From IMG/VR virus record IMGVR_UViG_3300037852_000073, positions 1 through 47,939 of that record: a stretch of 47,939 nt of DNA. The stretch is one strand, 5' to 3'. The notes beneath the pieces were generated by a model. It searched no databases, was not told the origin of the DNA, and was given only the letters and a program-made list of their open reading frames with translations. Below, piece after piece: positions 1 through 8,744 of this stretch; the stretch's first letter is position 1; every line of letters starts with the position of its first letter. The DNA comes from a virus. A program made the position numbers and the translations under genes.

Positions 1-127
1 CCTGCTTAAGAAGGTGGAATCCACCGTTCCATTTGGAACCTATGCCTATGCCGGAAAAAGCGGCTGGCGTTTTCTGAAGCCAAATGTCACCAATAAGGGA
101 CGGCTCAATTCCGTGACGCTGGTTCAT
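1..127. repeat. 127-bp terminal direct repeat, left copy
   Basis: These 127 bases are identical to 47813-47939. The reading frame of the giant virion gene runs through both copies without a break, which fits a circular molecule cut at an arbitrary point and padded by the assembler overlap. I infer an assembly overlap rather than a physical terminal repeat, because it lies inside a coding region and has a length typical of a k-mer. Confidence 0.95.
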
Positions 128-3100
128 CCGGATGGCAGCAAGACCAAGGTTCCGTTGCCTCAGGCATACGACATCGCGGCACGCGAACGGGAGATTGAAC
201 GGACTGGCGGGAAACTCTACATGCACGGCCCCATCAGCCTGATGGTGGATAGCATCCGGCTCATGGCGCGGCAGGCCAAGGATTTGGCCGACTTCAGCCG
301 CCGAGCGCTCACCAAATTCGGTGAGTGGATTCGCCCGCATCTTGCGGCGCTTTGGGAAGCGGCCAAGAAAAGCGCCGCCGCAGTCCACGAATATCTTCAG
401 GGCGTCTGGCAGCACGCGAAAAGCTCCAGCGAAATCGGCGCGGTCGGCAAGTTCTCAAGCGCCGGAATAAAGAGCGCCGTAGCCGCCAAGGCTGCGAATG
501 TCCACGCCCCAGGCGGTTCCATCGCATTGCCTGCCCGCAAGTTTCAGGACACCAGCGAGACGATAAGGCCGGGCGCTTTCAACCGCGTCAATCCATCGGC
601 CACACGTTCACGCCATCAGGAGATCGAGCCCTTCCGCCAGCTTGCCAACGAGCATGATGGGGAAGTGAACGCCGGGAACATGGCCTTTGATGCCTTGCAG
701 CAGACGCGCGAGAAAGAGGCTGCAAAACTCGACCCGGCCAAATTTGAAAAAGATTCCCTGCTTGGCGCGGCCATCCACGTTTATCGTCAGGCCAAGGGCG
801 ATGCCTCCGTTTTGACCGACCAGCGCGACCAACTCAAGGCCAAGGGCGGCTCTCAATACGCGCCCGTCTGGAACAAGGCCCTGGCCCTGACCGATGCGGA
901 AAAGAAACTCTCGGACAAGGTGACGCAGGACTACAGGCAGAATGCCTTGACCGCACAGGCCGCCGGTGTGCCGCTGGAGGTGGATGAGGCTTACGGGAAG
1001 CAGGTTTGGGATTTGGAGAACAACCGTGGAAAGAAAGGATTCGGCGAGTTTCTTTCCCGCTTTGAGTCCGACCCTTCCAGTTTCAAAAAGCGCAAGCATG
1101 CCAGCAGCTTTGACGGCATCATGGCCGGGCTGACACCCAAGACGCTGGACGACTTCAAGCTGGTGGGCGTCAACGGCAAGGAAGTGAACCGGGCCTTGGC
1201 AACCCGGAAATTCGCACAGAAGGTCGTGGAGCTTCGCGATTCCAAGGGCGCGCCGTTCGCCATCATCGACAGCGACCAGGCAATCCATCTCAATGACAAC
1301 GCCGTGGACCGGCTCAAGGAACTGGCGGCCTCAGGTGTGGCAATCCCCGTGCAGATGCGCTCCTACATCCGCTACCACAAGTACGCGGTGGGCGGTTCAC
1401 AGGTGGAGCATTTCGACCCGGAAGGCTACATGCCGGCGGGCGGACGTGGGGTGCAGGGTTATTATTTCCAGCTTCCACCGCCGGCGGAAGACATCGCGGC
1501 GGCCAAAGCAGCGGGCGGCACGGCGAAGATGAAGAACTATTTCGGACGGCTCCTGTTCTCGCCTGAGGTGTTCCCCTACATCAACGCGCGCACCGAACCG
1601 TCATGGGTGCGCAAGGCGGCATCCCAGCCCAATCTTCCCGGTTATCTGTGGAAGGGCGCGCTGGAGATCAACAAACAAATCAAGGGCGCTCTGCTTGGCG
1701 GCCTTTCAGCATTCCACTACGTGCAGGAGGGATTCCACGGGCTAGGCCACGGCACCAATCCGCTTTGGAACCTGCCACCCGTTGACCCGCTGAATCCTGA
1801 GCATCTCAAATGGATGAAGTCCGGGCTCATGCTGGGAGGAGAAAGCGATGCCATCAAATATTTTGAAGGCGGCGGCGCGTCCGACGCCCTGTTCTACAAA
1901 ATTCCCATCGTTGGCACATGGTCAAAGGCGCTCAGTGAGCACCTGTTCCTGCGCTATATCCCGGCGCTGAAGCTCAAGACCGCCCAGAACGTCTATGAGA
2001 GGAACCTGAAACGGTTCTCTGGGAAGCTGGCGGATGGCCGGATGACCGATGATGATGTCCGCCACATCACGGCCACGACGGTCAATGATGCCTACGGGCA
2101 TCTGAACTGGGCCGATCTTCGCATCACCAAATCCCAGCGCGATCTCATGTCCATCGTCGCGCTGGCTCCTGACTTTCTGACGGCGCGCATCCGGTTCGCA
2201 GCCCAGGCCCTTGGGGTGCAGCGGCTGCGTGGTGTTGACGCATCAGTGGCAGGCCGTGAGGCCATGGCGGCGTTCTTCGCTCTGGCGGCGGGACAATGGC
2301 TCGTGGCGCGCATCAGCAACTATCTGCTCAACGACGGCGACATGATGACGGACAGCAAAAACCTGTTCTCCGTCGTGAACAAGAAAAGCGGCCAGAGGTT
2401 CACCCTGCGTTCTGTGCCCGGCGATTTGCTGGAGGCCGTCAAAGACCCGGTGGCGTTCCTGAATAACCGCGCATCTCCGATGGTGCGCGACCTCTACAAC
2501 ATCATCCGCGGCAAAAACTGGCGTGACGAGAATGTCGGGCATGTTGCAGCGGCCGGTGATGCGGCGGTCGGCGCCCTGCCGATGACCATGCAGCCGCTTC
2601 TTCGCGGGCTTACGACAACCGGCGCACAGTCGCCTACTTCAAAGCTGGAAGACTTCTTCCGTGCGGCAGGTGTCAAGATCAACCGCTACAGCCAGCTTGG
2701 CGAGGCGAAGTCCAAGGCCCATGACTACATGAGCATATACGGAGCGAAGACGGGAACGGACTTCCACCAGCCATCCATTTACAACCCGCTTGTTTTTCAT
2801 CTTCTCGACGGTGATGATGCGGGCGCGAAGGAAGAGGTTGATAAGCTCACGCATGGCGACAGGCGCGAACTTGAACGCACCGTCAAGGGATTCCACGCCT
2901 CATTGTTCCGCGCCTTCACCGGGGATGCCGTCCACGAAGTGAACTTTCGCCGTGAGATGGCAAAAGACCCGTCAAACGCACAGGTCATCCGTGATGCGGA
3001 CCGCCAGCGGATTGAAGCGTGGCAACGGTTTGTTAAGGTGGCGCAGGTTCCGTCTGATCTCCGGCAAAAGTACCAGCCAAGGACTGCGAACCCGACACAG

Positions 3101-3154
3101 GCAACGCTGGACAAGGCGCGGGAGACACGGCTGGAGGAATCGGCTGCGCGCTGA
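1..3154 (+). CDS. Giant internal-virion/ejection-type protein, C-terminal part (gene starts at 45834)
   Basis: This is the 3' part of a gene that starts at 45834 and crosses the contig ends; joined, it gives 1710 aa. The frame is entered at base 2 and ends with TGA at 3152-3154. The region near residues 1350-1400 (VNDAYGHLNWADL, then ALAPDFLTARIRFAAQAL) and the following RSVPGDLLEAVKDP stretch resemble conserved parts of large polyvalent phage proteins (LPD38-like, from memory). Family knowledge: podoviruses place one or two very large internal proteins at the end of the late operon and eject them to form the DNA-transfer channel. The role is inferred from size and position. No lytic transglycosylase motif was recognised. 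The last 122 bases overlap the antisense gene at 3033-3248. Confidence 0.75.
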   Translation, partial: LLKKVESTVPFGTYAYAGKSGWRFLKPNVTNKGRLNSVTLVHPDGSKTKVPLPQAYDIAAREREIERTGGKLYMHGPISLMVDSIRLMARQAKDLADFSRRALTKFGEWIRPHLAALWEAAKKSAAAVHEYLQGVWQHAKSSSEIGAVGKFSSAGIKSAVAAKAANVHAPGGSIALPARKFQDTSETIRPGAFNRVNPSATRSRHQEIEPFRQLANEHDGEVNAGNMAFDALQQTREKEAAKLDPAKFEKDSLLGAAIHVYRQAKGDASVLTDQRDQLKAKGGSQYAPVWNKALALTDAEKKLSDKVTQDYRQNALTAQAAGVPLEVDEAYGKQVWDLENNRGKKGFGEFLSRFESDPSSFKKRKHASSFDGIMAGLTPKTLDDFKLVGVNGKEVNRALATRKFAQKVVELRDSKGAPFAIIDSDQAIHLNDNAVDRLKELAASGVAIPVQMRSYIRYHKYAVGGSQVEHFDPEGYMPAGGRGVQGYYFQLPPPAEDIAAAKAAGGTAKMKNYFGRLLFSPEVFPYINARTEPSWVRKAASQPNLPGYLWKGALEINKQIKGALLGGLSAFHYVQEGFHGLGHGTNPLWNLPPVDPLNPEHLKWMKSGLMLGGESDAIKYFEGGGASDALFYKIPIVGTWSKALSEHLFLRYIPALKLKTAQNVYERNLKRFSGKLADGRMTDDDVRHITATTVNDAYGHLNWADLRITKSQRDLMSIVALAPDFLTARIRFAAQALGVQRLRGVDASVAGREAMAAFFALAAGQWLVARISNYLLNDGDMMTDSKNLFSVVNKKSGQRFTLRSVPGDLLEAVKDPVAFLNNRASPMVRDLYNIIRGKNWRDENVGHVAAAGDAAVGALPMTMQPLLRGLTTTGAQSPTSKLEDFFRAAGVKINRYSQLGEAKSKAHDYMSIYGAKTGTDFHQPSIYNPLVFHLLDGDDAGAKEEVDKLTHGDRRELERTVKGFHASLFRAFTGDAVHEVNFRREMAKDPSNAQVIRDADRQRIEAWQRFVKVAQVPSDLRQKYQPRTANPTQATLDKARETRLEESAAR

Positions 3155-3248
3155 ACGGCCACGCCACCTGAGCCCAGCAGCGCAGGCAGCGCCGTCCGTG
3201 AGGAGTGATGGCCCATGCGTGGCGGTTCTGCTCGCAGTCTGCGATCAT
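3033..3248 (-). CDS. Small cysteine-motif protein, 71 aa
   Basis: This is the last gene of leftward block C, starting 3 nt after the preceding stop. The N-terminal third has C5 and a C21-x2-C24 pair after an HGRR segment, like a minimal zinc-binding fold. The C-terminal 40 residues are rich in proline and alanine and are encoded antisense to the end of the giant rightward gene, so this part may be less constrained. No function is recognised. The position in a tightly packed operon supports the start; the length depends on accepting the antisense overlap. Confidence 0.5.
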   Translation of the reverse strand: MIADCEQNRHAWAITPHGRRCLRCWAQVAWPFSAQPIPPAVSPAPCPALPVSGSQSLAGTFAGDQTEPAPP

Positions 3249-3251
3249 GGC

Positions 3252-3461
3252 TTACCCGTCCCATTCCCCTGATTGGATGTCTCGGATTTCCTTGTCGGTC
3301 ATCTCCTTGGTGGTGAACTTCAGTTCGGTGATGGCACAGCCGAACCATTCGGCGGCCACCCTCATGTCCTCCTCCAATGTTCCGGTGATGAACATGACGA
3401 ACTCCCTCCCCACATTCCATGCTTGGGGATTGGTAGTGGTCCAGATGTTCACCGTTGTCAT
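3252..3461 (-). CDS. Hypothetical early protein, 69 aa
   Basis: The ATG at 3461 overlaps the upstream stop in an ATGA junction, which is why I prefer it to the longer frame starting at 3506. The product starts MTTVNIWTT and has alternating hydrophobic segments (EFVMFITG, EWFGCAITELKF) suggesting a small alpha/beta domain, then a charged tail (KEMTDKEIRDI). No family is recognised. It is co-expressed with the accessory genes downstream of the replication genes. Confidence 0.7.
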   Translation of the reverse strand: MTTVNIWTTTNPQAWNVGREFVMFITGTLEEDMRVAAEWFGCAITELKFTTKEMTDKEIRDIQSGEWDG

Positions 3462-3778
3462 GGCTCCCTGAGTGCTTCTGCCGCTTCTTTGGACCATTCG
3501 CGCCATGCGCCCTCATTGATCCACGTTCCATCATTGGAGGCGTCATCCAGCGCAGTTTTCAGCAATTCCTTCATCTTCTCCACTCGTGCGTTCGCCGCTA
3601 CGAGGGCCTTGAGCGAGAAGTCATGCATTTTCTTTTCGCCTGCCAGTGTGGCCCTTTCGAGTTCCAGCAGCTCGTTTGTTTCGGCGAGGCAGTCGGCGAT
3701 CTCCCCAAAGGTCTTCGGCCCGTGGATGATCTGGGCCTGCAATTCTCGCAGGCGGGTGATGGCGGCGGCGGCCTTCAT
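3458..3778 (-). CDS. Helical/coiled-coil early protein, 106 aa
   Basis: The start at 3778 makes an ATGA overlap with the stop of the gene at 3775-4011; a longer frame to 3994 exists but would run antisense-like through that gene. The product is almost entirely helical, with a heptad-rich stretch from about residue 25 to 80 (ETNELLELERATLAGEKK, then VAANARVEKMKELLKTAL), and ends in a tryptophan-containing segment (WREWSKEAAEAL). No enzymatic motif is visible. Function unknown. Confidence 0.7.
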   Translation of the reverse strand: MKAAAAITRLRELQAQIIHGPKTFGEIADCLAETNELLELERATLAGEKKMHDFSLKALVAANARVEKMKELLKTALDDASNDGTWINEGAWREWSKEAAEALREP

Positions 3779-4011
3779 AATTTTGCGTTTGGAAGTTGGT
3801 CTACAAACCTGGCCTTGGAGCGCATAAACATGGTGCAGCCGCTGCCGTTTTTGCCAGGACCGCGACAATATACGCTTGAATATTCTGAGTGGTGATGCCC
3901 TCCACGGGGAGACTCGAAATAGGAATGGTTGCAGTTTCGCTTCGTGACGACCCAGTTTTTCATTCGCTCTTTTCGAGGGCCGGGGCATGTGCATGGGAAA
4001 TGAGCGCTCAT
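3775..4011 (-). CDS. Cysteine/histidine-rich small protein, 78 aa
   Basis: ATGA overlaps at both ends fix the frame. The product has C7, C9, C27, H29, a cluster of histidines at 39-41, C49 and C59, which suggests metal binding, probably zinc. It is otherwise basic and glycine-rich. No named family is recognised; similar small Cys/His proteins are common in the accessory ends of phage early operons. Confidence 0.65.
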   Translation of the reverse strand: MSAHFPCTCPGPRKERMKNWVVTKRNCNHSYFESPRGGHHHSEYSSVYCRGPGKNGSGCTMFMRSKARFVDQLPNAKL

Positions 4012-4394
4012 GTCAGTGTGGCGTTGGGCTTCAGTTGCTCGGCGATAGATTGGAGGGTGTCTCCGGTGATCTTGCGGAAGGCTTTTTCAAAATCTGTCTT
4101 TGGCAGTGTGTTGGCGTAGTCCATCCGTTCCAATGCCTCCACCGCCATCTCCAGCGCCCTGCACAGGCGGGGAACGTCGCAACGGGCGTGGGCGATGAAG
4201 GCGGCGTTTGCGCGCTGCGCGGCCTGTTCTTTTGGCGTCTCAAAATCGAGGACGGCGCGAGGCCCGCTGATGAAAAATTCCTTTGCATCAGAGTGACGAA
4301 AGGTTTCTACGTTCCATGGTGGAAGCGTCGCCGCATTCTCCCCCTGCTCGATCTCGGAGAGGACGAGTTTTATTTGTTCGGTTGGGTTGTTCAT
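4008..4394 (-). CDS. Ea22-like accessory phage protein, 128 aa
   Basis: The segment NAAFIAHARCDVPRLCRALE is close to the recurring N-A-A-F-I-A-x-A-R-x-D-V-P-x-L motif of phage Ea22/ead-type accessory proteins. The N-terminus (EIEQGENAATLPPW) and the central FISGPRAVLDF are consistent with the same family. It lies ATGA-coupled between the DUF551 gene and the Cys/His protein. Proteins of this type are dispensable early proteins of unknown biochemical role in characterised phages. Confidence 0.7.
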   Translation of the reverse strand: MNNPTEQIKLVLSEIEQGENAATLPPWNVETFRHSDAKEFFISGPRAVLDFETPKEQAAQRANAAFIAHARCDVPRLCRALEMAVEALERMDYANTLPKTDFEKAFRKITGDTLQSIAEQLKPNATLT

Positions 4395-5488
4395 GACGCG
4401 CTCCTTTCGCGGCTGGCGGTGAACGCGGCTTCAAATTTTTTGCGAAGATCCAGCTTAATGCACACAAGCTCTTCCTCTTTAAATTCAACCAATGGGCTTC
4501 TCATGACGTCTTCTATGGCGGCCCATATCCTTGTCCATTCCTTCTCGGCATCCACCGGCACGACGGGCTGCGGGAGGGGCAGAATGGGCATCCAGTGGGA
4601 CGCCCTGCCCTTCCAGTGGTCGGCAATGCTGCTTTCGTCCCATTTGTGGGATGTTATGTTGCCGTCTCCAAACTCGAAAAGGACTTCACCATTGCTATTT
4701 GCGTCTTCCTTGGTTGGCCTGCGCTCGCTAAATGCAATCCACCCGCCGCCCTTGCGGGCTTCGGAGAGCTGGGATTCAAGTTTGGCGCAACGCTCCTCTG
4801 CCTCCTTGGCCGCTTCAAGGGCGGTGCGGACGTGATCTCGTTCTGTGATCAAGGATGAAACGGCAATTTTATACGAGTTGATCGCATTTCCTCTGCTTTC
4901 GTTTTCCTCCTTTAGCCTCGCAATCTCCTCGTCCTTGGCGGCGAGGGAGCGTTCGAGCTGGCGGGCGAAATCACGCCATGATTTCATGTCGATATGCCAA
5001 TGCCCGCTGATATTTTTGGCGCCAAAGTCATCCGTCAATGGCGTCTCTGCGCCCGCTTCGGGAGGTGAATTCCCAACCCCAGGACTACTTGCTACAGGCT
5101 GCTCCCCGACCTCATGCGCGGCAATGGGGCGTTCATCCTGGGGCTGGGATTTTTTTGGGCGGCGGTAGGTAAATCCGTCATCAAAAATGCATTCGCCAAT
5201 TCTCCCGCACACATGCACCCATCCATGTTCGCCGTCGTCGCGCCTGAACTCCATTCCAGGCTGACGTGTCCACCCCCATGCTCTCGCATCTGCGGCCCCG
5301 GCAACGTCCCACTCCGTCACCTGTCCAGCCGGTGCGGGGATGGTGCGCGAGGCATCAAGCACGGCTTTGGCGGCGCACTCCCAAAATTCACTGGAAAACT
5401 GCTCAGTGAACGGCCTCACTGTATTGTACCCGTACGCCTTCCAATAGGCTTCAAAGGCAATCTGTCCAAGTGTCTTCTCTTCGTTCAT
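4391..5488 (-). CDS. Mosaic early protein with DUF551 domain, 365 aa
   Basis: The product looks modular. Residues 1-115 form a globular Trp-rich domain, 116-150 are a Pro/Gly/Ala linker, and 172-246 form a coiled coil (DFARQLERSLAAKDEEIARL onward). Residues 250-306 match the DUF551 pattern: GWIAFSERRPT, then VLFEFGDG, then SHWMPILPLP. DUF551 occurs in many phage accessory proteins and its role is unknown. A second DUF551 gene lies at 14094-14303. Both ends are ATGA-coupled. Confidence 0.75.
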   Translation of the reverse strand: MNEEKTLGQIAFEAYWKAYGYNTVRPFTEQFSSEFWECAAKAVLDASRTIPAPAGQVTEWDVAGAADARAWGWTRQPGMEFRRDDGEHGWVHVCGRIGECIFDDGFTYRRPKKSQPQDERPIAAHEVGEQPVASSPGVGNSPPEAGAETPLTDDFGAKNISGHWHIDMKSWRDFARQLERSLAAKDEEIARLKEENESRGNAINSYKIAVSSLITERDHVRTALEAAKEAEERCAKLESQLSEARKGGGWIAFSERRPTKEDANSNGEVLFEFGDGNITSHKWDESSIADHWKGRASHWMPILPLPQPVVPVDAEKEWTRIWAAIEDVMRSPLVEFKEEELVCIKLDLRKKFEAAFTASRERSAS

Positions 5489-6186
5489 GTGTTTGTCTGG
5501 TTATGCGGTTGATACTTTGGGAATTCGATAACCCATACCCACAACGAGCCGTCCCACGAGCCGTTGATGCTCGTCCATAGCGATTTGTAAGATTCGACGG
5601 CGCTGAAGAAGCCCGGCCCTCCTGAATAGTCCTTCCATCCCATCGCGCGGCAAGGACCGATGGAAGTCACACGCTCGACGCCTTCATCAACCGCATCCTG
5701 CTCGTTGATGTCGCCGAGCCGTTCCACGCGGATGCCCAGGATGGGGATGTGCCGGAAGCGGGACATCCAGCGCGGCATGAAACGTGCGTGACGATAGCGG
5801 CCCATTTCTTCTCCGCTTCCGTCGGCCAGATAAGTGATGGGGCCGCTATGCGCGGTCAACTTGGAAGGCGGCAAGTAGTCGTAAGCGCCGTTTACCTTCC
5901 AAGCCTCCTTGAAATAGAGTTCCGAGCCGGCAGCGCCGTAGGGGCATTCGCAAAGGCCGTGGCGCGCCGAACCCCCGTCAGGATATGCCCTGTATGTGGC
6001 TACCGCTATCTCTCCCTTGGTTGCGTGCATTTGATATTCAACCCCCAGTTCTGTGGCGGTGTCCATCTGGTGTTTGCCCAGCCTTCTCGTCTGCCCCTTC
6101 CGCCCCTCCATGTACGCCCGGATCATGGGGGCGGACATGCTGATGCCGCGCTCTTTCACTGCTGCTTCAATCGTGCTCATGTTCAT
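5485..6186 (-). CDS. ASCH-like phage protein, 233 aa
   Basis: The conserved blocks of a widespread phage family are visible in order: SAPMIRAYMEGRKGQTRR near residue 20, CPYGAAGSELYFKEAW near 85, FMPRWMSRF near 140, IRVERLGDINEQDAVDEG near 155, and SINGSWDGSLWVWVIEF near the C-terminus. This family is linked to the ASCH/PUA-like RNA-binding fold. The role during infection is unknown. The ATG at 6186 overlaps the upstream TGA, so I reject the longer frame starting at 6204. Confidence 0.85.
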   Translation of the reverse strand: MNMSTIEAAVKERGISMSAPMIRAYMEGRKGQTRRLGKHQMDTATELGVEYQMHATKGEIAVATYRAYPDGGSARHGLCECPYGAAGSELYFKEAWKVNGAYDYLPPSKLTAHSGPITYLADGSGEEMGRYRHARFMPRWMSRFRHIPILGIRVERLGDINEQDAVDEGVERVTSIGPCRAMGWKDYSGGPGFFSAVESYKSLWTSINGSWDGSLWVWVIEFPKYQPHNQTNT

Positions 6187-6452
6187 GCGTTCTGTTCCGC
6201 CCACTGCCGGAAGGCGCTATCATCGACCTGTTGGCCGTTCGCCATGAGCCAAAGTTTCAACTCGGCGTTGTACTGATCCCGCCATCCGGGATGCAGCCTG
6301 TCCCTGTCCTGATGCTGTATGGCGCGCACGGCGATTAAGTGTTCAAGGTCCGTGCCTTCTTCAATCATCTTGGCGATCTCGGCGGCGTGCTCCTTGTGCA
6401 TCGGTGGTTTGGGATGTTCCATAAATTCGGCGTAGGTTTGGAGCGGGTTCAT
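6183..6452 (-). CDS. Hypothetical protein after DnaB, 89 aa
   Basis: The ATG at 6452 shares one base with the DnaB stop (TGATG). The product is helical and acidic at the start (YAEFMEHP, AAEIAKMIEEGTDLEHL), with a conserved-looking HPGWRDQYNAELKLWL segment. No domain is recognised. Tight coupling to the helicase suggests co-expression with replication functions but does not show a replication role. Confidence 0.7.
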   Translation of the reverse strand: MNPLQTYAEFMEHPKPPMHKEHAAEIAKMIEEGTDLEHLIAVRAIQHQDRDRLHPGWRDQYNAELKLWLMANGQQVDDSAFRQWAEQNA

Positions 6453-7780
6453 CAATCCTTGTGCCAGTCGCGTTTGGGTTTGGACGCCGGTTTTTCCTTC
6501 GGCGCTTCCGGGGTGAACTTCTCAAATGAAAACGTCGCGCCGTTGAGCCGGAGCGGAAGGAAATGCCCCTTGCGCCCGTTGCGGTTTTTGACCACCAGCA
6601 GGCCGCGATCACCTTCAATCGAAAGCGCGTTCGATGCATCCTGATTCGGCGCGCGGCTGTCCAGCGTCTTGCCGTCATCGTTGAGCTGCGACAGCATGAG
6701 CACGGCCACGCGGTTCGCGGCGCTGATCTGGCGCTTTGCGAGGCGGGAAATGTAGGCCACCTGTTCAGCCCGGCTCCCGAAAGTCTTTTGCGTGGGCACA
6801 AGCTGAAGGAAGTCGATCACTACCAATCCCACCGGATGCTTGGCGCAGAGAGCCTTCACGTCGGCGTCAATCTGCTCGATGGTCCATGACGGCTCGCAGC
6901 GCAGGTGCATCCCCCATTCGTTCATCTCGGTGATCGCTCGGGTGATGCTCCGGGCGTCCTCCTGTGTCGGCTTATTGTTGCGTGGCCTGAAAACCTTGTC
7001 TGAGTCGATCCCGGAGCGCGCCACCATGAGCCGGTCAAGGCATTCAGTGCGGTCCATCTCATAGGAATACCAGACGGCGTGCTTGCCATGGCAAACAGTG
7101 TCCTCCATGAGATTTTGGGCCAGCGAAGACTTTCCCTCGCTCGGATAGGCCGCCAGCAGCCAGTATGCGGCGGTGATGCCCCCGAATGTGGAGTTGAAGC
7201 AGTCCCAGCGCGTGGGAATCCCGGAATCCACTTCGCCGGTCATGCGTTTCTGCCAGATGTCCAGGTACTCGGAAATGTGGGTCTTGAACGATTTGTGGCC
7301 GCTGGACAGGTCCGGCCTGATGGCGTCGAAGATTTCGCTGCAAATGGCCGCCACGGCTTCGGGCACGTCCTCCTGGTGTTCGTAGCATTTCTGAATCCCG
7401 GTCGTGCAGGCGAGCACTGTGCGCCGCAGAAGCGCCTTGTCGCGGAGAATGCCGATGAAGTAGGGATAATGCGCTGGGGTGGGGTTGAAATTGAGCAGTT
7501 CAGCGAGGATGGCCGGTCCTCCGATCTTGTCAATCGTGGCGCGGTCGATGAACCACTGGCAGAGGGATTGAAGGTTGATAGGGACGCCTGCTTCATTGGC
7601 GGCAAGTATCTCCGTAAAAATCAGCCTGTTTCCAGCGTGGTAAAAATGGTCCGGTGGGACGTGCTTTTTCATGTCGTCACAAAGGGCGATGGGGTTCGAC
7701 AGCAGGCACGAGAGCAGCCCTTGCTCTGCATCCTCGGCGCGCGGCATTCCGCGCAGCATGTCGATTTCAATGGTGTTCAT
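6452..7780 (-). CDS. dnaB: Replicative DNA helicase, DnaB family
   Basis: This 442-aa protein has the DnaB layout. The N-terminal helical domain starts RAEDAEQGLLSCLLSNP and ends near residue 155. A RecA-like domain follows, with Walker A AYPSEGKSS at 211-219, a SYEM motif at 239-242, Walker B VVIDFLQL at 320-327 and LSQLND at 363-368. It is the hexameric 5'-3' helicase that opens the phage replication fork. The start at 7780 overlaps the upstream DUF1376 stop as TGATG; the longer frame to 7927 is rejected because it lies inside that gene. The initiator/loader is immediately upstream. No phage primase or polymerase was found, so host enzymes are presumably recruited. Confidence 0.95.
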   Translation of the reverse strand: MNTIEIDMLRGMPRAEDAEQGLLSCLLSNPIALCDDMKKHVPPDHFYHAGNRLIFTEILAANEAGVPINLQSLCQWFIDRATIDKIGGPAILAELLNFNPTPAHYPYFIGILRDKALLRRTVLACTTGIQKCYEHQEDVPEAVAAICSEIFDAIRPDLSSGHKSFKTHISEYLDIWQKRMTGEVDSGIPTRWDCFNSTFGGITAAYWLLAAYPSEGKSSLAQNLMEDTVCHGKHAVWYSYEMDRTECLDRLMVARSGIDSDKVFRPRNNKPTQEDARSITRAITEMNEWGMHLRCEPSWTIEQIDADVKALCAKHPVGLVVIDFLQLVPTQKTFGSRAEQVAYISRLAKRQISAANRVAVLMLSQLNDDGKTLDSRAPNQDASNALSIEGDRGLLVVKNRNGRKGHFLPLRLNGATFSFEKFTPEAPKEKPASKPKRDWHKD

Positions 7781-8547
7781 CACATGGTCATGGATGGGAG
7801 TTCTCTTTTCGGGGCGCTGGGAACCGTCTGAAGCTCGGCCCGGATGGCGTTCCAGTTTTGGCAGAGCCCGGTGATTGTCCGTGACTCCTTGACGGCCTTT
7901 CGGAACTTGTCGGCGGACGCCTTCCACGCCTCGTTTGCCACGTCCATAAATTCGTCGGGGGAAAGGTTAGGATTGGCGGAAAGGAGGGTTTGGAGTTCCT
8001 TGAACTGGCGCTTTTCGTGGAAGGAATACTCGGTTCCGAAGTGGGTTTTGAATTCGTCTTTCCAGTATTTCAGGATTTGGGTTTGGCGGGAAGGAAGTTC
8101 CTTTTCGTCACCCTCCGCAGGAGGATTAATTTGGTTATTGGTTATTGGATCTTGGATAGGGTTATTTTTGGGTTTCGTTTGGGTTTTCCCCACAGAACCC
8201 ACTGGAAACCCATTGGGTTTTTGTTTTGGAGGCCTTCCGCCCTTCTTTCCATTCTCTTTGTTTACGTCAACACGTTCACGGTAAATGGATAACTCGTGTT
8301 CAATCCGTTTGTGAGTCCGCACGCCGTTTTCTAGTGGGAAGAATTTGGCAACAACAGATTTCACGGCCACTTTTTCAATATGGGTCGTAGCGCGGCAGAC
8401 CCTAAAAAGTGCCGGAAAATCTTCAGGCAACGGCTTTTCGGTGCTGTAGTAGTGGTCCATCAGAAGGCGGTAAGCTCCGTGTTCGGTGACGCTGAGATGC
8501 CCCGTGTCTTTGGCGTAGTCGCCGAGATGATGGGGGTAGAAATTCAT
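7780..8547 (-). CDS. DUF1376 replication initiator/helicase-loader-type protein, 255 aa
   Basis: Residues 1-100 match the DUF1376 (YdaU-like) pattern: MNFYPHHLGDYAKDTGHLS, then EHGAYRLLMDHYYSTEKPLP, then the R-C-A-T / FFPLENG region. This is followed by a basic, Pro/Asn-rich linker and a C-terminal helical domain (about 165-240) typical of DnaB-recruiting proteins. Family knowledge: such proteins replace lambda O/P upstream of a DnaB gene. Position directly before dnaB supports origin binding and helicase loading, which is inference. Confidence 0.85.
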   Translation of the reverse strand: MNFYPHHLGDYAKDTGHLSVTEHGAYRLLMDHYYSTEKPLPEDFPALFRVCRATTHIEKVAVKSVVAKFFPLENGVRTHKRIEHELSIYRERVDVNKENGKKGGRPPKQKPNGFPVGSVGKTQTKPKNNPIQDPITNNQINPPAEGDEKELPSRQTQILKYWKDEFKTHFGTEYSFHEKRQFKELQTLLSANPNLSPDEFMDVANEAWKASADKFRKAVKESRTITGLCQNWNAIRAELQTVPSAPKRELPSMTM

Positions 8548-8741
8548 TCCTCCTTTTTGGCATCTGCGATTAAGGAATTGAGCGCCTCAACCAAGTCCTC
8601 AGCCTCATCGAGAATAAGAAAAATGGCGTGGACTTCACTTTGGGAATCCTGCCTGATCTCAATTTGGTCATCCTTGAGAAAAACCTCAAAGCCTTCCCCG
8701 GCTGCACGCCGGTACATCTTTTCGTGGGGTAGATAGTCCAT
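8544..8741 (-). CDS. Hypothetical acidic protein, 65 aa
   Basis: It starts 3 nt after the XRE gene stop and ends in an ATGA overlap with the DUF1376 gene. The pattern FEVFLKDDQIEIRQD, then HAIFLILDEAEDLVEALNSLI, suggests a beta-beta-alpha fold with a long acidic helix. No family is recognised. It is the second gene of block C, so it should be expressed as early as the regulator. Confidence 0.7.
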   Translation of the reverse strand: MDYLPHEKMYRRAAGEGFEVFLKDDQIEIRQDSQSEVHAIFLILDEAEDLVEALNSLIADAKKEE

Positions 8742-8744
8742 AGA

